Assembly (NCBI GenBank): GCA_963764825.1 | Contig: CAVXUA010000012.1 | Location: 120,074-184,073, forward strand | From: JAZGGS01 sp963764825 | GTDB lineage: Bacteria > Bacteroidota > Ignavibacteria > Ignavibacteriales > Ignavibacteriaceae | Reading direction: 5' to 3' | Length of the DNA: 64,000 nucleotides | Made by a program: the position numbers and the translations under genes | Shown: one piece after another, positions 10,200-20,358 of the stretch | How positions within the stretch are numbered: the stretch's first letter is position 1 | Layout of the letters: every line of letters starts with the position of its first letter | Notes under the pieces: generated by a model | The model's database searches: none | Told to the model about the DNA's origin: nothing | Seen by the model: the letters and a program-made list of their open reading frames with translations, nothing else

Positions 10200-11433
10200 T
10201 CAGGAGAATTTAGCTGAAATGATTTTTTGTTCGCCGGTTTCCATATTCTTCAAATTTATGTTTCCCTGCTTATACTCTTCGCCTCCAATGAACAGTGCAA
10301 ACCGTGCATTCAATTTATTTGCTTCGCGCATTTGTGCTTTAACACTTCTTTGAAGATAATCAAAATCAACCATAAGATTTTCCCGGCGGAGTTTTGCTGC
10401 AAGTTCGCTTACAACACTTTCAAGTTCTTTTTCAATTCTTATAAGATAAAGATCGATTGCGGGTTCAGGCAGTGCAAAGCTCTTTTCATTTTCGCAGGCA
10501 AGTAGAATTCTTTCGATACCTGCAGCAAATCCAACAGCCGGTGTAGGTTTTCCGCCTAATTGTTCCACCAAGAAGATCATACCTTCCGCCGCCAAGCAAT
10601 GCACTCTGCGAACCAACTTTACTGCTGATAATTTCAAAAGTGGTTTTTGTATAATAATCCAATCCTCTAACCAATTTAGGATCAACTTCAAACGGCACAT
10701 CAATTTTATTAAGATATTCTTTAACTATTTCAAAATCATTTTTGCTTTCTTCATCAAGATGATCAATCATCATTGGCGCATCTTCAAGCAAATGTTGATC
10801 TGATTCAACTTTGCTGTCAAAAATCCTTAGGATGTTTGTATCAAATCTTTTCCTGCTCTCTTCAGAAAGATTTTCTTTTTTATCCTGCAAATATTCTTTT
10901 AAAAGCTTTTTATAATTTTCCCTTGATTCGGGAATACCCAGTGAATTTATTTTAACCGTTAAGTCATTCAATCCAAGTGCTTTTAAAATATCGTAAGAGA
11001 TTTGTATTAATTCAGCATCCAGCAAAGGTGATGAGCTGCCGATTGCTTCTCCTCCAAACTGGTGAAACTGCCTGAATCTTCCCGCCTGCGGTCTTTCCTG
11101 TCTGAACATAGGAGAAATATAATACAACTTATGAAATGGTTGCTGCTTAGAGAGCGCATGTTCAATAAAAGCTCTAACAACCCCAGCGGTCATTTCCGGT
11201 TTTAAAGTTAAACTGTTATCGCCTTTATCTTTAAATGTGTACATCTCCTTCCCAACGATGTCTGTATCCTCGCCTATGCTTCTTGCAAAAAGTGATGTCT
11301 CCTCAAAAACAGGAGTTCTTATCTCTTTATAGTTAAAATTTGTGAAGATTTTTTTTACAATGTTTTCAAGATAATGCCAGCGGGGAGCATCGGAAGGAAG
11401 TAAATCTTTTGTGCCTTTTATTGCTTTTATCAT
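10200..11433 (-). CDS. hisS: Histidyl-tRNA synthetase (one frameshift)
   Basis: Two overlapping frames together make a full class II synthetase. The N-terminal part (from 11433) has IKGTKDLLPSDAPRWHYLE, motif 1 (EIRTPVFEE), motif 2 (FRQERPQAGRFRQFHQFGGE) and the histidine-specific LVRGLDYYTKTTFE. After GGGRYD near 10570-10577 the frame changes to LVEQLGGKPTPAVGFAAGIERILLA (motif 3), then the anticodon-binding domain ending in ISAKFS. The break falls in the conserved GGRYDxLVEQLGG block of an essential enzyme, so a single-base sequence error is likely. It charges tRNA-His in the cytoplasm. Confidence 0.92.
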
Positions 11434-11486
11434 TTACGGTTGAATTGAAAATAAGAATGGAAAATTATAAAAACTTAAATATCAAA

Positions 11487-11957
11487 TTAAACATCGTTAT
11501 AACTCTTCTCCTCTTCTTCAAAAATCTTAAGAATTTCATTTTTCGATTTTGCATCAACCAGCTTCTGCCGGAAATCATCTTTATTCATCAACCTTGAAAT
11601 ACGGCTGAGTGATTTTATATGTTTGCTTACAAGTGTGTCTTTACCAACCAGTAAGAATACAAGATGAACCGGCTCGCCATCAAGTGCATCGTAATCAACG
11701 GGATGAGATGTTTTACCAAATGCAGCAATAATATCTTTTATAGAGTTTGTTTTGCCATGAGGAATTGCAAAACCCTTGCCAACACCTGTTGACATAACCT
11801 TTTCCCTATCGAGAACTGCTTTCCGAACATCTTCCAGGTTAACAACCAACTCGTTATCAGCATGGAGGTCGATTAGTTCGTTAATCAGGTCTTCTTTTTT
11901 ATAACTTTTAAAATCTGTAAGAATAAATTTTTCTTCAAGTAATTCGAAAACTTTCAT
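11487..11957 (-). CDS. PTS EIIA (fructose/nitrogen-type, PtsN-like) protein
   Basis: 156 residues, the size of a single EIIA type-2 domain. The phosphoacceptor histidine lies in GVGKGFAIPHGKT (about residue 67), and VHLVFLLVGKDTLVSKHIKSL is the usual second signature. No transport (IIB/IIC) genes lie nearby, so a regulatory phosphorelay role, as for PtsN, is more likely than sugar uptake. It ends 53 bp before hisS. Regulation is not visible. Confidence 0.85.
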   Translation of the reverse strand: MKVFELLEEKFILTDFKSYKKEDLINELIDLHADNELVVNLEDVRKAVLDREKVMSTGVGKGFAIPHGKTNSIKDIIAAFGKTSHPVDYDALDGEPVHLVFLLVGKDTLVSKHIKSLSRISRLMNKDDFRQKLVDAKSKNEILKIFEEEEKSYNDV

Positions 11958-12029
11958 AGTACCGGGTATAGTATTTACTGATTATTCATTATTAATTTGA
12001 ACAGAAGTTAACAATACATCAAGCGTTAA

Positions 12030-13370
12030 TCAATCCTGTTCAGCTTTTGCCCCTTGCGAAGGATGATGTTCATTAAACTTTTTTAGCCGGAATTCAAGAT
12101 CATCAAATTGATCACGTTGTACAAGGGAAACACAGGCTCTTACACCTTCCAATCTTTTACTGCCGGTTATTGCAAGTGAGATTGCACTGATACCATAATA
12201 TATTAACGCATTCAGTAGTTCTTCGCCTGAAAAATCGGGATAGGAAAAAGTAAAATAAAATCCATCGGCAATTGGTTCATCTTCATCCATATCATAAACG
12301 ATATTGAAACCGTTTTCCGTAAATAGGTTTTTCATGATTTTTGCTTTTTCGCCGTACTCTTTAACAACATCAACAAAATTAAATTCCGCATTGTTAGCAG
12401 CTTTTAACATTGCTGCCAGTGCATATTGTGCAGAGTGAGTTACACCTGCACTTAAAGAATAAACTGTTCCGAAAATCATAGTGTAACCAAAGGAATCGGA
12501 ATTGTAAAACCTTTTAAGATCAGGACATTTTTTAGCATACAGTTTATCGGAGATTGCCATTATACCTATGCGCTGCCCGGCGTAACTAAACGCCTTTGAG
12601 CTTGAGATAAACAAAATATAATTATCTGTGTACCTTGCGGCAGTTGCCTGAAAAGGCGGCTTGCCGGGAGTAAAAAGATCCTTTCTAAAATCCATTGCTA
12701 CATAAGCAAGGTCTTCCAAAACAACCACGTTGTATTTATCAGCCATCTCTGCAATAATTTTTAATTCCTTTTCCGTAAAGCAAATCCAGGAAGGATTATT
12801 CGGATTTGAATACAACATTGAAGAAATATTTCCTTTTGAAAGGATTTCTTCAAGTTTATTGCGGAGTTTTTCACCTCGGTAATCATAAACATCAAAGGTT
12901 TCATATTTAATACCTAAAACATTGCATTGCTGTTTATGAACAGGAAATCCAGGATCAATAAAAAGCACAGTATCTTTTTCTTTATACATTCTGTTTACTG
13001 TTAGAAAAGCAGCAAATCCCCCTTGCATAGAACCAACGGTTGGAATACATCCTTCTGAACTAATATCAATATCTAAAAAAAGTTTTATAAATCGTGATGC
13101 TTCATTTTTTAGCGATGGTATTCCTTGTATATCAGGATAAATTGATGCCACACCTTTTTTAAGCGCCTCAATTTCAGCATTTACGCCAACTTGAGTAGGA
13201 GGTAAACCAGGGATTCCCATTTCCATCCTGATAAACTTTTCACCAGTTTGTTTTTCAATTACATCAACCAGTTTTTTTATTTCGCGGATAGAAGCTTTAC
13301 CAACGTTTTCAAGATTGCTCTCATTAATTGCTTTTGAAACGACTTCAAAATTAATTGGTGTGTCTTGCAT
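12030..13370 (-). CDS. PLP-dependent class I/II aminotransferase
   Basis: 446 residues. The fold-type I landmarks are present: an N-terminal substrate-loop region, MLYSNPNNPSWICFTEKEL (NPNNP motif), VVLEDLAYVAMDF (PLP-binding Asp/Tyr) and the Schiff-base lysine in ISSSKAFSYAGQRIG. A C-terminal small domain follows (ALIYYGISAISLAITGSKR). Such enzymes transfer amino groups between amino acids and 2-oxo acids in the cytoplasm; the substrate cannot be told from this sequence. It stands alone between the PTS protein and a 295-bp gap. Confidence 0.85.
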   Translation of the reverse strand: MQDTPINFEVVSKAINESNLENVGKASIREIKKLVDVIEKQTGEKFIRMEMGIPGLPPTQVGVNAEIEALKKGVASIYPDIQGIPSLKNEASRFIKLFLDIDISSEGCIPTVGSMQGGFAAFLTVNRMYKEKDTVLFIDPGFPVHKQQCNVLGIKYETFDVYDYRGEKLRNKLEEILSKGNISSMLYSNPNNPSWICFTEKELKIIAEMADKYNVVVLEDLAYVAMDFRKDLFTPGKPPFQATAARYTDNYILFISSSKAFSYAGQRIGIMAISDKLYAKKCPDLKRFYNSDSFGYTMIFGTVYSLSAGVTHSAQYALAAMLKAANNAEFNFVDVVKEYGEKAKIMKNLFTENGFNIVYDMDEDEPIADGFYFTFSYPDFSGEELLNALIYYGISAISLAITGSKRLEGVRACVSLVQRDQFDDLEFRLKKFNEHHPSQGAKAEQD

Positions 13371-13665
13371 TTAAATTTCTCCGTGGTGAGTTCAGTTTAA
13401 AATTTAATACCCAAATTTAAGGAGAATATTAGTTTTTTGCTTAAAGTAATATACTTGAAATGCAGATATTGCAGAGAGTTGTAAAATTATTTCGTTTTCC
13501 GAAATAAAGTTTATACATAAGGTCTTTCGCCACCGGAAGGTTATTAAAGAAAAAATTTGTACCAAAAGGTATTGGAAATTAACATCACAATCAATTACTG
13601 TAAATACAAAAATCTTACGCAAGTCCATCAGACTGCCTATGCCGGCAGTCTGATAAACAATGAAC
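13371..13665. other. Intergenic stretch with one inverted repeat
   Basis: 295 bases between the aminotransferase and the metal-binding protein. A 74-codon frame at 13404-13628 (minus) has no recognisable motif and an unlikely composition, so I do not call it a gene. The only clear structure is the inverted repeat at 13627-13654. Confidence 0.5.
13627..13654. repeat. Perfect 11-bp inverted repeat after the metal-efflux operon
   Basis: ATCAGACTGCC and GGCAGTCTGAT face each other around a 6-base loop, 12 bp beyond the stop of the small metal-binding gene. It could end the efflux operon transcript, but no T-run follows on the minus strand. Its CTGCC/GGCAG arms resemble those of the repeat at 32560-32700. 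Confidence 0.55.
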
Positions 13666-14103
13666 TTACTTTACTTCAAACCCATTATCTTTAAGATTTT
13701 TCTTCGCATCTTCAAGTGAAACTTCTTTGAGTTTCATTCCACATTGAGGACACTCACCCGATTTATCGGAAACAACGTTCCAGCACATCTGATCCTGGTA
13801 AACTTTGCCATCACCGTTTTCATCTATTTCTGAAAGATCGACTACACCTTCACGTACAATTGAATTATTTTCGTTCATAGTTCCAGAATGATTATGCAAA
13901 GAATCCTTTTTCATTTCATGATTCTTCATTTTATGGTCATCGGATTTATCCATCATTTTATGATCATCGGATTTGTGCATCATTCCTTCCTTATGCATCG
14001 AGCAGGAATCAGGTTTATCCTGTGCATTAAGTGTTCCAGCTGTAAATAGTACAATGCTTAGTACAGCTATGAACGAGATTGATTTTAACATGTTGTTTAA
14101 CAT
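13666..14103 (-). CDS. Periplasmic His/Met-rich heavy-metal-binding protein
   Basis: 145 residues. A signal peptide (ends AGTLNAQ) is followed by a linker with repeated HKMM/DDHKM motifs, rich in His and Met (about residues 35-75). A C-terminal module follows with DENGDGKVYQDQMCWNVVSD and CPQCGMKLKEV. That module closely matches the last 60 residues of the CusB-like protein at 17412-19073 (DGK, WNVISDE, CPLCNMYLKE, NGFE-K). SD AAGGAG lies 7 bases before the ATG. Last gene of the efflux operon, 24 bp after cusA. A periplasmic copper/silver chaperone feeding the pump, by analogy with CusF, is inferred and not shown. Confidence 0.75.
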   Translation of the reverse strand: MLNNMLKSISFIAVLSIVLFTAGTLNAQDKPDSCSMHKEGMMHKSDDHKMMDKSDDHKMKNHEMKKDSLHNHSGTMNENNSIVREGVVDLSEIDENGDGKVYQDQMCWNVVSDKSGECPQCGMKLKEVSLEDAKKNLKDNGFEVK

Positions 14104-14127
14104 TTTAGTACTCCTTTTTTTTAATAA

Positions 14128-17100
14128 TTAGGATTGTTGATTAGTTTGAGATAATAATTTCTTTAATTCTCTTTTTTTAATTGCATAGAATATTGCGGGA
14201 AACAGTGTCAGTTCCATTATCATACTTGTAAGAATACCACCAACCATTGGTGCAGCAATTCTTTTCATCACATCCGATCCCGCACCCAAACCAATGAGGA
14301 TAGGAAGCAAACCAAGCATAGTTGTAAGAACGGTCATCATCTTCGGTCGGATTCTCTTAACTGCTCCTTCAAATATTGATTCTCTTAAATCAGACAGATT
14401 ATTCAAGATTCCATTACGCTTGAATTTCTCATAAGCTAAATCGAGATAAAGCAGCATGACAACTCCGGTTTCTGCACTAACACCAAGTAAAGCGATTATA
14501 CCAACCCATACTGCTACGCTCATATTATAACCCGCAAAGAATAAAAACCATATAGCGCCAACCATTGAAAACGGTAAAGTCAAAAGTACAATTCCGGTTT
14601 TGGTCATTGATTTCATATTCATATAAAGAAGAACTATTACAATTAATAGTGTAAGCGGAATAACCATCGAAAGATGTTTTGCAGCTCGCTCCATGTATTC
14701 ATATTGCCCGCTCCATTTAAGTGAATAACCTGCGGGAAGTTCCAGATTATCTTTTATTATTTGTTTGGCATCAACTATAAATGTACCTACATCAACACCT
14801 TTCAAATCTACATACACCCAGGTATTTGGTCTCGCATTCTCTGATTTGATCATGGGCGGACCTTTTCTAATAACGAGATTACCTAACTGTTCGAGCGGAA
14901 TGCTTCCACTTTTTGGAAGCGAAACCAATACACGCTTTAAAGCATCTATGTTTTCCCTGTAATCGCGTTGATAACGAAGATTAACAGAATATCTTTCCAA
15001 TCCTTCAACTGTTTTAGTTATGTTCATTCCACCAACTGCGGACATGAACACATCTTGTACATCTGCGACGGTTAATCCATAACGTGCTATTGCATCGCGG
15101 TCAATTTCGAAATCAACATAATTACCTCCAACAGATCTTTCAGAGTAAGCGGACCTTGTTCCGGGCACAGTCTTCATCAACTCTTCAACTTGTTTTCCCA
15201 AATCCTGCAGAACATTTAAATCCGGTCCGGCTATTTTGATTCCAACAGGAGTTTTAATACCCGTTGAAAGCATATCAATTCTTGTTTTTATCGGCATTGT
15301 CCACGCGTTTGTTAAACCGGGAATCTGGATTACAGTGTTCATTTCTTCTATAAGCTTTTCGGGAGTCATTCCTTCACGCCACTCATCCTGCGGTTTCAAT
15401 CGGATCGTTGTTTCAATCATTGTAAGCGGAGCCGGATCTGTTGCAGTTTCTGCTCTACCTATTTTTCCGAAAACAGATTCAACTTCAGGAAATGATTTGA
15501 TGATCTTATCAGTTTGCTGCAGTATTTCCCTTGCTTTTGTAATAGAAATACCTGGTAAAGTTGTTGGCATATAAAGTAGATCACCTTCATACAACGGCGG
15601 CATAAATTCTGATCCAAGCTTTGAAAAAGGAATAAAGGTAGCAAGAACTATTAACAAAGCAGCAGCCATTACCCACCATCTCCGATTCATCACAAAATCA
15701 ACAACAGGATGATAAAGCTTAATAAGTAATTTTGTGATTGGATTATCTTCTTCTTTTCTTATTTTACCTCGTACAAAAAACCCGATTAAAACAGGTACAA
15801 TTGTTATCGCAAGTATTGCTGCACCAGCCATCGCATAGGTTTTCGTAAACGCAAGCGGTCTAAATAATCTTCCTTCCTGCTGTTCAAGTGTAAAGACGGG
15901 AAGGAATGAAACTGTAATTACAACCAATGAATAAAAGATAGAAGGTCCCACTTCTTTTGCAGATTGCAAAATCAATGACCAGTGCTGCTTTCTTTCTTTA
16001 AGCGGTTTATCCTGTTCAGCAGATAGATGGGAAGCAGCATTTTCAACCATTACAATTGAAGCATCTACCATTGCACCGATTGCAATTGCAATTCCGCCAA
16101 GGGACATTATGTTAGCATTAATTCCCTGCAGTCTCATAATTAAGAATGAAATGAGTACTGCAGTTGGAAGCGTGAATATCGCAACGAAACTGCTTCGCAC
16201 ATGAAGAAGGAAAGCAATAATAATCAGTGCAACAATTATTGTCTCCTCAATCAGCTTGCTGCTTAGATTATCAATCGCACTCTCAATCAATCCTGAACGA
16301 TCGTAAGCTACATCAATTGTAATATCGTCGGGCAAAGATTTTTTTAACTCTTCAAACCTTTCTTTAACCCTCTCGATCACTGCGAGGGCATTTTCACCGA
16401 AACGTATTACAACTATTCCTCCTACTGTCTCTCCTTCACCGTTCCATTCGGCAAGTCCTCTTCGTAATTCAGGCCCAACATTAATGGTTGCAATTTCTTT
16501 TAGATAAATTGGTGTACCGGTACTTGATGATACGCCAATCGAAATCTTTTCCAGATCTTCAGTGCTTTTTATATAACCGAGACTTCGAACCATGTACTCC
16601 ATTTCACCCATTTCAAGAAGTCTTCCACCAACATCATTGTTGCTTTGCTTTATCGCCATTTTAACTTTTTGAAGAGGAATATTGTAGTAAGCAAGTTTTG
16701 TAGGATCAACATTTACCTGGTATTGTTTTACAAAACCGCCAATGCTTGCTACTTCAGCAACACCTTGTAATGAGGATAGTTCATACTTTAGAAAGAAATC
16801 CTGGATTGAGCGAAGTTCCTGTAAATCTCTTTTATCTGAATTTAGAACATACTGGTAAACCCATCCTAAACCGGTTGCATCAGGTCCAAGCTGAGGATTT
16901 ACACCTGCAGGAAGAGTGCCCTGCAATCCGTTCAGATATTCGAGAACTCTGCTTCGTGCCCAATAGATATCTGTTCCATCCTCAAAAATGATGTAAACCA
17001 TTGAGTACCCGAACATCGAGTAGCCACGAACATCCTTTGCGTAAGGAACTGAAAGCATTTTTGTTGTTAACGGATATGTAACCTGATCTTCAACGATTCG

Positions 17101-17304
17101 TGGTCCTTGTCCGGGATATTCAGTAATTATGATTACCTGTACATCGCTGAGATCAGGAATTGCATCAACTTTTGTTGTTGTTAATGCCCATATTCCTAAG
17201 GCGATCAAAGCTGTGGTAAAAATGATCACTAAAAATTTATTGTTGATTGACCACTCGATCAGCTTTGCGATCGTTCCGTCTTTATTTTGATCTGATGTTA
17301 TCAT
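14128..17304 (-). CDS. cusA: CusA/CzcA-type heavy-metal efflux RND transporter
   Basis: 1058 intact residues, the family length. It has the RND layout: TM1 (FLVIIFTTALIALGIWAL), a large periplasmic loop, a central TM block with GAMVDASIVMVENAASHL, a second periplasmic loop and the final TM block ending in the cytoplasm. The N-terminal VDAIPDLSDVQVIIITEYPG is characteristic of the heavy-metal (HME) subfamily. The pump exports metal ions, probably Cu+/Ag+ given the Met/His-rich partners, using proton influx. SD GGAG precedes the ATG by 7 bases. It is in an operon with its adaptor and TolC partner upstream. Confidence 0.92.
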   Translation of the reverse strand: MITSDQNKDGTIAKLIEWSINNKFLVIIFTTALIALGIWALTTTKVDAIPDLSDVQVIIITEYPGQGPRIVEDQVTYPLTTKMLSVPYAKDVRGYSMFGYSMVYIIFEDGTDIYWARSRVLEYLNGLQGTLPAGVNPQLGPDATGLGWVYQYVLNSDKRDLQELRSIQDFFLKYELSSLQGVAEVASIGGFVKQYQVNVDPTKLAYYNIPLQKVKMAIKQSNNDVGGRLLEMGEMEYMVRSLGYIKSTEDLEKISIGVSSSTGTPIYLKEIATINVGPELRRGLAEWNGEGETVGGIVVIRFGENALAVIERVKERFEELKKSLPDDITIDVAYDRSGLIESAIDNLSSKLIEETIIVALIIIAFLLHVRSSFVAIFTLPTAVLISFLIMRLQGINANIMSLGGIAIAIGAMVDASIVMVENAASHLSAEQDKPLKERKQHWSLILQSAKEVGPSIFYSLVVITVSFLPVFTLEQQEGRLFRPLAFTKTYAMAGAAILAITIVPVLIGFFVRGKIRKEEDNPITKLLIKLYHPVVDFVMNRRWWVMAAALLIVLATFIPFSKLGSEFMPPLYEGDLLYMPTTLPGISITKAREILQQTDKIIKSFPEVESVFGKIGRAETATDPAPLTMIETTIRLKPQDEWREGMTPEKLIEEMNTVIQIPGLTNAWTMPIKTRIDMLSTGIKTPVGIKIAGPDLNVLQDLGKQVEELMKTVPGTRSAYSERSVGGNYVDFEIDRDAIARYGLTVADVQDVFMSAVGGMNITKTVEGLERYSVNLRYQRDYRENIDALKRVLVSLPKSGSIPLEQLGNLVIRKGPPMIKSENARPNTWVYVDLKGVDVGTFIVDAKQIIKDNLELPAGYSLKWSGQYEYMERAAKHLSMVIPLTLLIVIVLLYMNMKSMTKTGIVLLTLPFSMVGAIWFLFFAGYNMSVAVWVGIIALLGVSAETGVVMLLYLDLAYEKFKRNGILNNLSDLRESIFEGAVKRIRPKMMTVLTTMLGLLPILIGLGAGSDVMKRIAAPMVGGILTSMIMELTLFPAIFYAIKKRELKKLLSQTNQQS

Positions 17305-17339
17305 TTAATTTCTCCAAAACTTATATATCACTATTTTGA

Positions 17340-17404
17340 GTCATTCTGAATGGGGTGAAGCGTAATGAAGAATCTCTGAGATTCTTCGCTTCGCTTAATA
17401 TGAC
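17340..17404. repeat. Palindromic repeat element between cusA and cusB
   Basis: It begins GTCATTCTGAATGGGGTGAA and ends CTTCGCTTAATATGAC, with an inner AGAATCTCTGAGATTCT palindrome at its centre, so the whole unit can fold. It shares its ends and core with 7602-7628 and 43777-43861. It lies wholly within the cusB-cusA gap and could affect processing or stability of the operon mRNA. Confidence 0.7.
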
Positions 17405-17411
17405 AGCATAA

Positions 17412-19073
17412 TTATTTCTTATATTCAAAACCATTTTTATCTAAGTTAATTTTTACTTCTTCAATCGTATATTCTTTCAAGTACATATTACAAAGAGGGC
17501 ATCTGCCATCCTCATCAGATATCACATTCCAATCCATCGGGCATTCAAATAATTTTCCATCTATATTTTTATCAATCGATTCAACATCAATTACACCTTC
17601 GTGAACTATCGATGAAGAATGATTATGCTTTTCTTCTTTCGTCTCTGGTTTATCATTTTTCATCTTAAGATTCTCGTCTTTCGTCTCACGTTTTTCTTCT
17701 TTTATATCACCACTTGATGATTGGAACTGATTAACAGCTGCACGTAAGTTGCTTTCCGAATCAATTAAGAACTGAGTCGATGTAACAATTTTATTTCCTT
17801 CTGTTAATCCTTCCAGCACCTGGTACAATCCATCTGAATAACCACCAAGTTTTACCTTGGTTGGTTTAAATTTTCCATTCCCAATGGAAAGAATTACGAT
17901 ATCTTTTGTACCACTCCTAATAACAGAGTTCTCGGGAATAACAGGATATTCACCTAAATCAATTCCTTCAATAACCACGTTTGCAAACATTTCCGGCTTC
18001 AGTTCTCCTTTACTATTATTAACATCGATTCTAATTTTAGCAGTTCGCGAAGTTGGTTCGATGGTTGGATAAATAAATGAGATCTTCCCTGTATAAGTTT
18101 TTTCTGGAAGAAAATTGAATTTTATTGACGCTTGTGAACCTAGTTTTATTTTGGAAAGCTCATATTCATAAATATCGGCTGTTAACCAAAGATTAGTAAG
18201 ATTTGCAATCCGTAAAAGTGGTGCGCCAGCCATTATCTTTTCACCTTCGAGAACGTTTTTATGAATTACTGTGCCTGAGTTTAATGCATAGAGCGTCATG
18301 TTTGTTCTAACTTTTTTTGTTTCAATCAGAGCATTGATTTCAGCTTCGGATACATCAAGCAATTGTAGTTTGCGGATAGCATTCTCAACCAATTCATTTC
18401 CGGATTTTTTTATGCTTTCCACTGAACTCTGGCTGGAAGTGTTTTTATAAGAAAGAGCAGTTAATAGCTCTTGTTGTGCTGCCACAAGCTGCGGCGAATA
18501 GATATCCATAAGTTTCTGCCCATTGCGAACTTCCTGCCCTGTGTAATTCACATAGAGTTTCTCAATCCAGCCGGAAACTTTTGTCGTAACTATATATTCT
18601 TTTGTTTCATCTTTAAGCAGTACACCGTTAGTAGTAACTTTTGATGACAATCGTTTTTTGGAAACTATCTCTGTTTTAACGTTCATATTTTGCTGTACCT
18701 GTGGATCTATCGTAACTACTCCCTGGGCACCTGATTCATCTTCATAAACAGGAACTAAATCCATTCCCATTTTTGATTTACCAGGCTCGTTATAAATTTC
18801 ATTCGGATCCATTGGTGCACGCCAGTAAAGAATTATTTTCTCACCGGAGTTTTTCTGTTTGTCATTTTTTATTGGTGTGAGGTTCATTTCACAAATCGGG
18901 CACAAACCTGGTTCATCCGAAATAATTTCCGGGTGCATTCCACAGGTATAGAACTGTTTTTCATCAACTGATGAAATGTCTTTACTGCCGCTACTGTTAA
19001 AGAAGATAAAGTATCCGGTAACTGCAACAGCAATGATTAATCCAATTATTACTGCTATTTTTTTAACGTTCAT
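17412..19073 (-). CDS. cusB: CusB-type periplasmic adaptor with three heavy-metal-binding modules
   Basis: 553 residues. An N-terminal membrane anchor (AVIIGLIIAVAVTGYFIFF) is followed by a metal-binding module YTCGMHPEIISDEPGLCPIC (about 42-68), a second MDPNEIYNEPGKSKMGMDL (about 85-110), then the membrane-fusion core (barrel-sandwich, coiled hairpin about 200-270, beta-barrel). After a Lys/Glu-rich linker (about 455-485) comes a third module with FECPMDWNVISDEDGRCPLC. The third is a homologue of the separate protein at 13666-14103. The family links the RND pump to the outer-membrane channel and passes metal to it. SD GGAG precedes the ATG. Confidence 0.9.
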   Translation of the reverse strand: MNVKKIAVIIGLIIAVAVTGYFIFFNSSGSKDISSVDEKQFYTCGMHPEIISDEPGLCPICEMNLTPIKNDKQKNSGEKIILYWRAPMDPNEIYNEPGKSKMGMDLVPVYEDESGAQGVVTIDPQVQQNMNVKTEIVSKKRLSSKVTTNGVLLKDETKEYIVTTKVSGWIEKLYVNYTGQEVRNGQKLMDIYSPQLVAAQQELLTALSYKNTSSQSSVESIKKSGNELVENAIRKLQLLDVSEAEINALIETKKVRTNMTLYALNSGTVIHKNVLEGEKIMAGAPLLRIANLTNLWLTADIYEYELSKIKLGSQASIKFNFLPEKTYTGKISFIYPTIEPTSRTAKIRIDVNNSKGELKPEMFANVVIEGIDLGEYPVIPENSVIRSGTKDIVILSIGNGKFKPTKVKLGGYSDGLYQVLEGLTEGNKIVTSTQFLIDSESNLRAAVNQFQSSSGDIKEEKRETKDENLKMKNDKPETKEEKHNHSSSIVHEGVIDVESIDKNIDGKLFECPMDWNVISDEDGRCPLCNMYLKEYTIEEVKINLDKNGFEYKK

Positions 19074-19086
19074 TTTTATTCTCCAA

Positions 19087-20358
19087 TTATAAATTTCTCA
19101 AACTTGTGCCAACTAAAAACTCAAGTTCGGCTACCTGTATCAGGTAATCTGTTTTTAACCTGTAAAGATTATTTTCAATTTTAAATAGCTGATCCTGTGC
19201 ATCGATTACATTTATAAAATCAACTTCGTTAACCTGATAACTAGCAAGAGCAGAACTAAAATTTTGCTGTGATTGCGGAAGTAAACCTTCCTCAAAAAGT
19301 TTTATTCTTTCTTCAATTGATTCCAATTGTGAAACCGAAGCGCCGAAATTGCTATTCAAATTTTGAAGTGCTGAAGAGTACTGGTCAGAATACAACTGCT
19401 GCATCGAAACGTACTCTTCTACTTTCGAGGAAACCTTTCCACCGTAATTAAGCGGGAGTGAAATTCCCACCATCACTGAAAAGAAATCATCTAATGGTGT
19501 TTGATTTACAGCAATTTCTTCACGAAAAGAATACTGTAATCCCAGCGTAAAATTCGGATAGAAATCATTCTGAGCCACATTTTGGTTTAGCCGTGCTTTC
19601 TGTTCTGCATAAGCTATCCCTTTAAGAAAAGGTCTGTATATCCTGGAAAGAGAATCGAGCTCGCTTACAGATATATCCACAAAAATTATGTCATCAAAAT
19701 AATTCGTTTCAATTTTGGTATACGGATCTCTAAGCAGCAGTGAATTTAGTTCCGTAAGGACAGATTTTTCTTTGCTCCTTAGATCTTCAACTTTCTCTGA
19801 GATATTTGTTATCTCAAGCTGTACTTTAATCAGGTTTTGCTGGCTTGCAGTTGCAACTGTATATTTTGTACTTACAACATCAGCAATCTCTTCTAAAAGC
19901 TTTTTACTTTCTTGTGAATAGAGCAGTGCTTTTCTAATGTAACTCAGTTTAAAATATTTCGTGCTAACCATTTTACGAATTTCATTTACAGCATCACCAA
20001 TCTCCTGCTGGATAATCAATGTATCTACAGAAGCTGCATCCGAAATTGCAGAAAGTTTACCCGGAAATGGAAACATCTGGCTTAATCCAACAATCTTCCC
20101 GGTCATCGGTTCCTGTGTAAAAGAAAATGAGTTTACCGGAAGATTCATCAAGCCAAGAGTTAGCATCGGATCAGGAAGATTTGAGTTTTGTTCAATTCTA
20201 TTAAATGAAGCATCCTTTTTTGCCCTCAACATATTCAGCCTGGGGCTTACGCTGATTGCCTCTTCTATTAATAGATCAAGCTCCTGCGGTTGTGCAGATA
20301 TGTAAAGGGTGTTAGTTAAAATTATTATTACGGTTAATATTAAATTAATACTTCTCAT
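19087..20358 (-). CDS. TolC-family outer-membrane efflux channel (CusC-like)
   Basis: 423 residues. A signal peptide (ends LYISAQ) is followed by two outer-membrane-efflux repeats with long heptad-like helices (LNMLRAKKDASFNRIEQ; LEEIADVVSTKYTVATASQ; SALASYQVNEVDFINVIDAQ). The length and the NEVDFINVIDAQ(D/N)QLF end signature fit channels of heavy-metal RND pumps. It forms the outer-membrane exit of the Cus-like tripartite system with the two downstream genes; 13 bp separate it from cusB. Confidence 0.88.
   Translation of the reverse strand: MRSINLILTVIIILTNTLYISAQPQELDLLIEEAISVSPRLNMLRAKKDASFNRIEQNSNLPDPMLTLGLMNLPVNSFSFTQEPMTGKIVGLSQMFPFPGKLSAISDAASVDTLIIQQEIGDAVNEIRKMVSTKYFKLSYIRKALLYSQESKKLLEEIADVVSTKYTVATASQQNLIKVQLEITNISEKVEDLRSKEKSVLTELNSLLLRDPYTKIETNYFDDIIFVDISVSELDSLSRIYRPFLKGIAYAEQKARLNQNVAQNDFYPNFTLGLQYSFREEIAVNQTPLDDFFSVMVGISLPLNYGGKVSSKVEEYVSMQQLYSDQYSSALQNLNSNFGASVSQLESIEERIKLFEEGLLPQSQQNFSSALASYQVNEVDFINVIDAQDQLFKIENNLYRLKTDYLIQVAELEFLVGTSLRNL

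Noticed and set aside
13404..13628. 74-codon minus-strand frame
   Set aside because: No motif, no Shine-Dalgarno and a composition of low-complexity hydrophobic and Lys/Phe residues as expected of AT-rich non-coding DNA.
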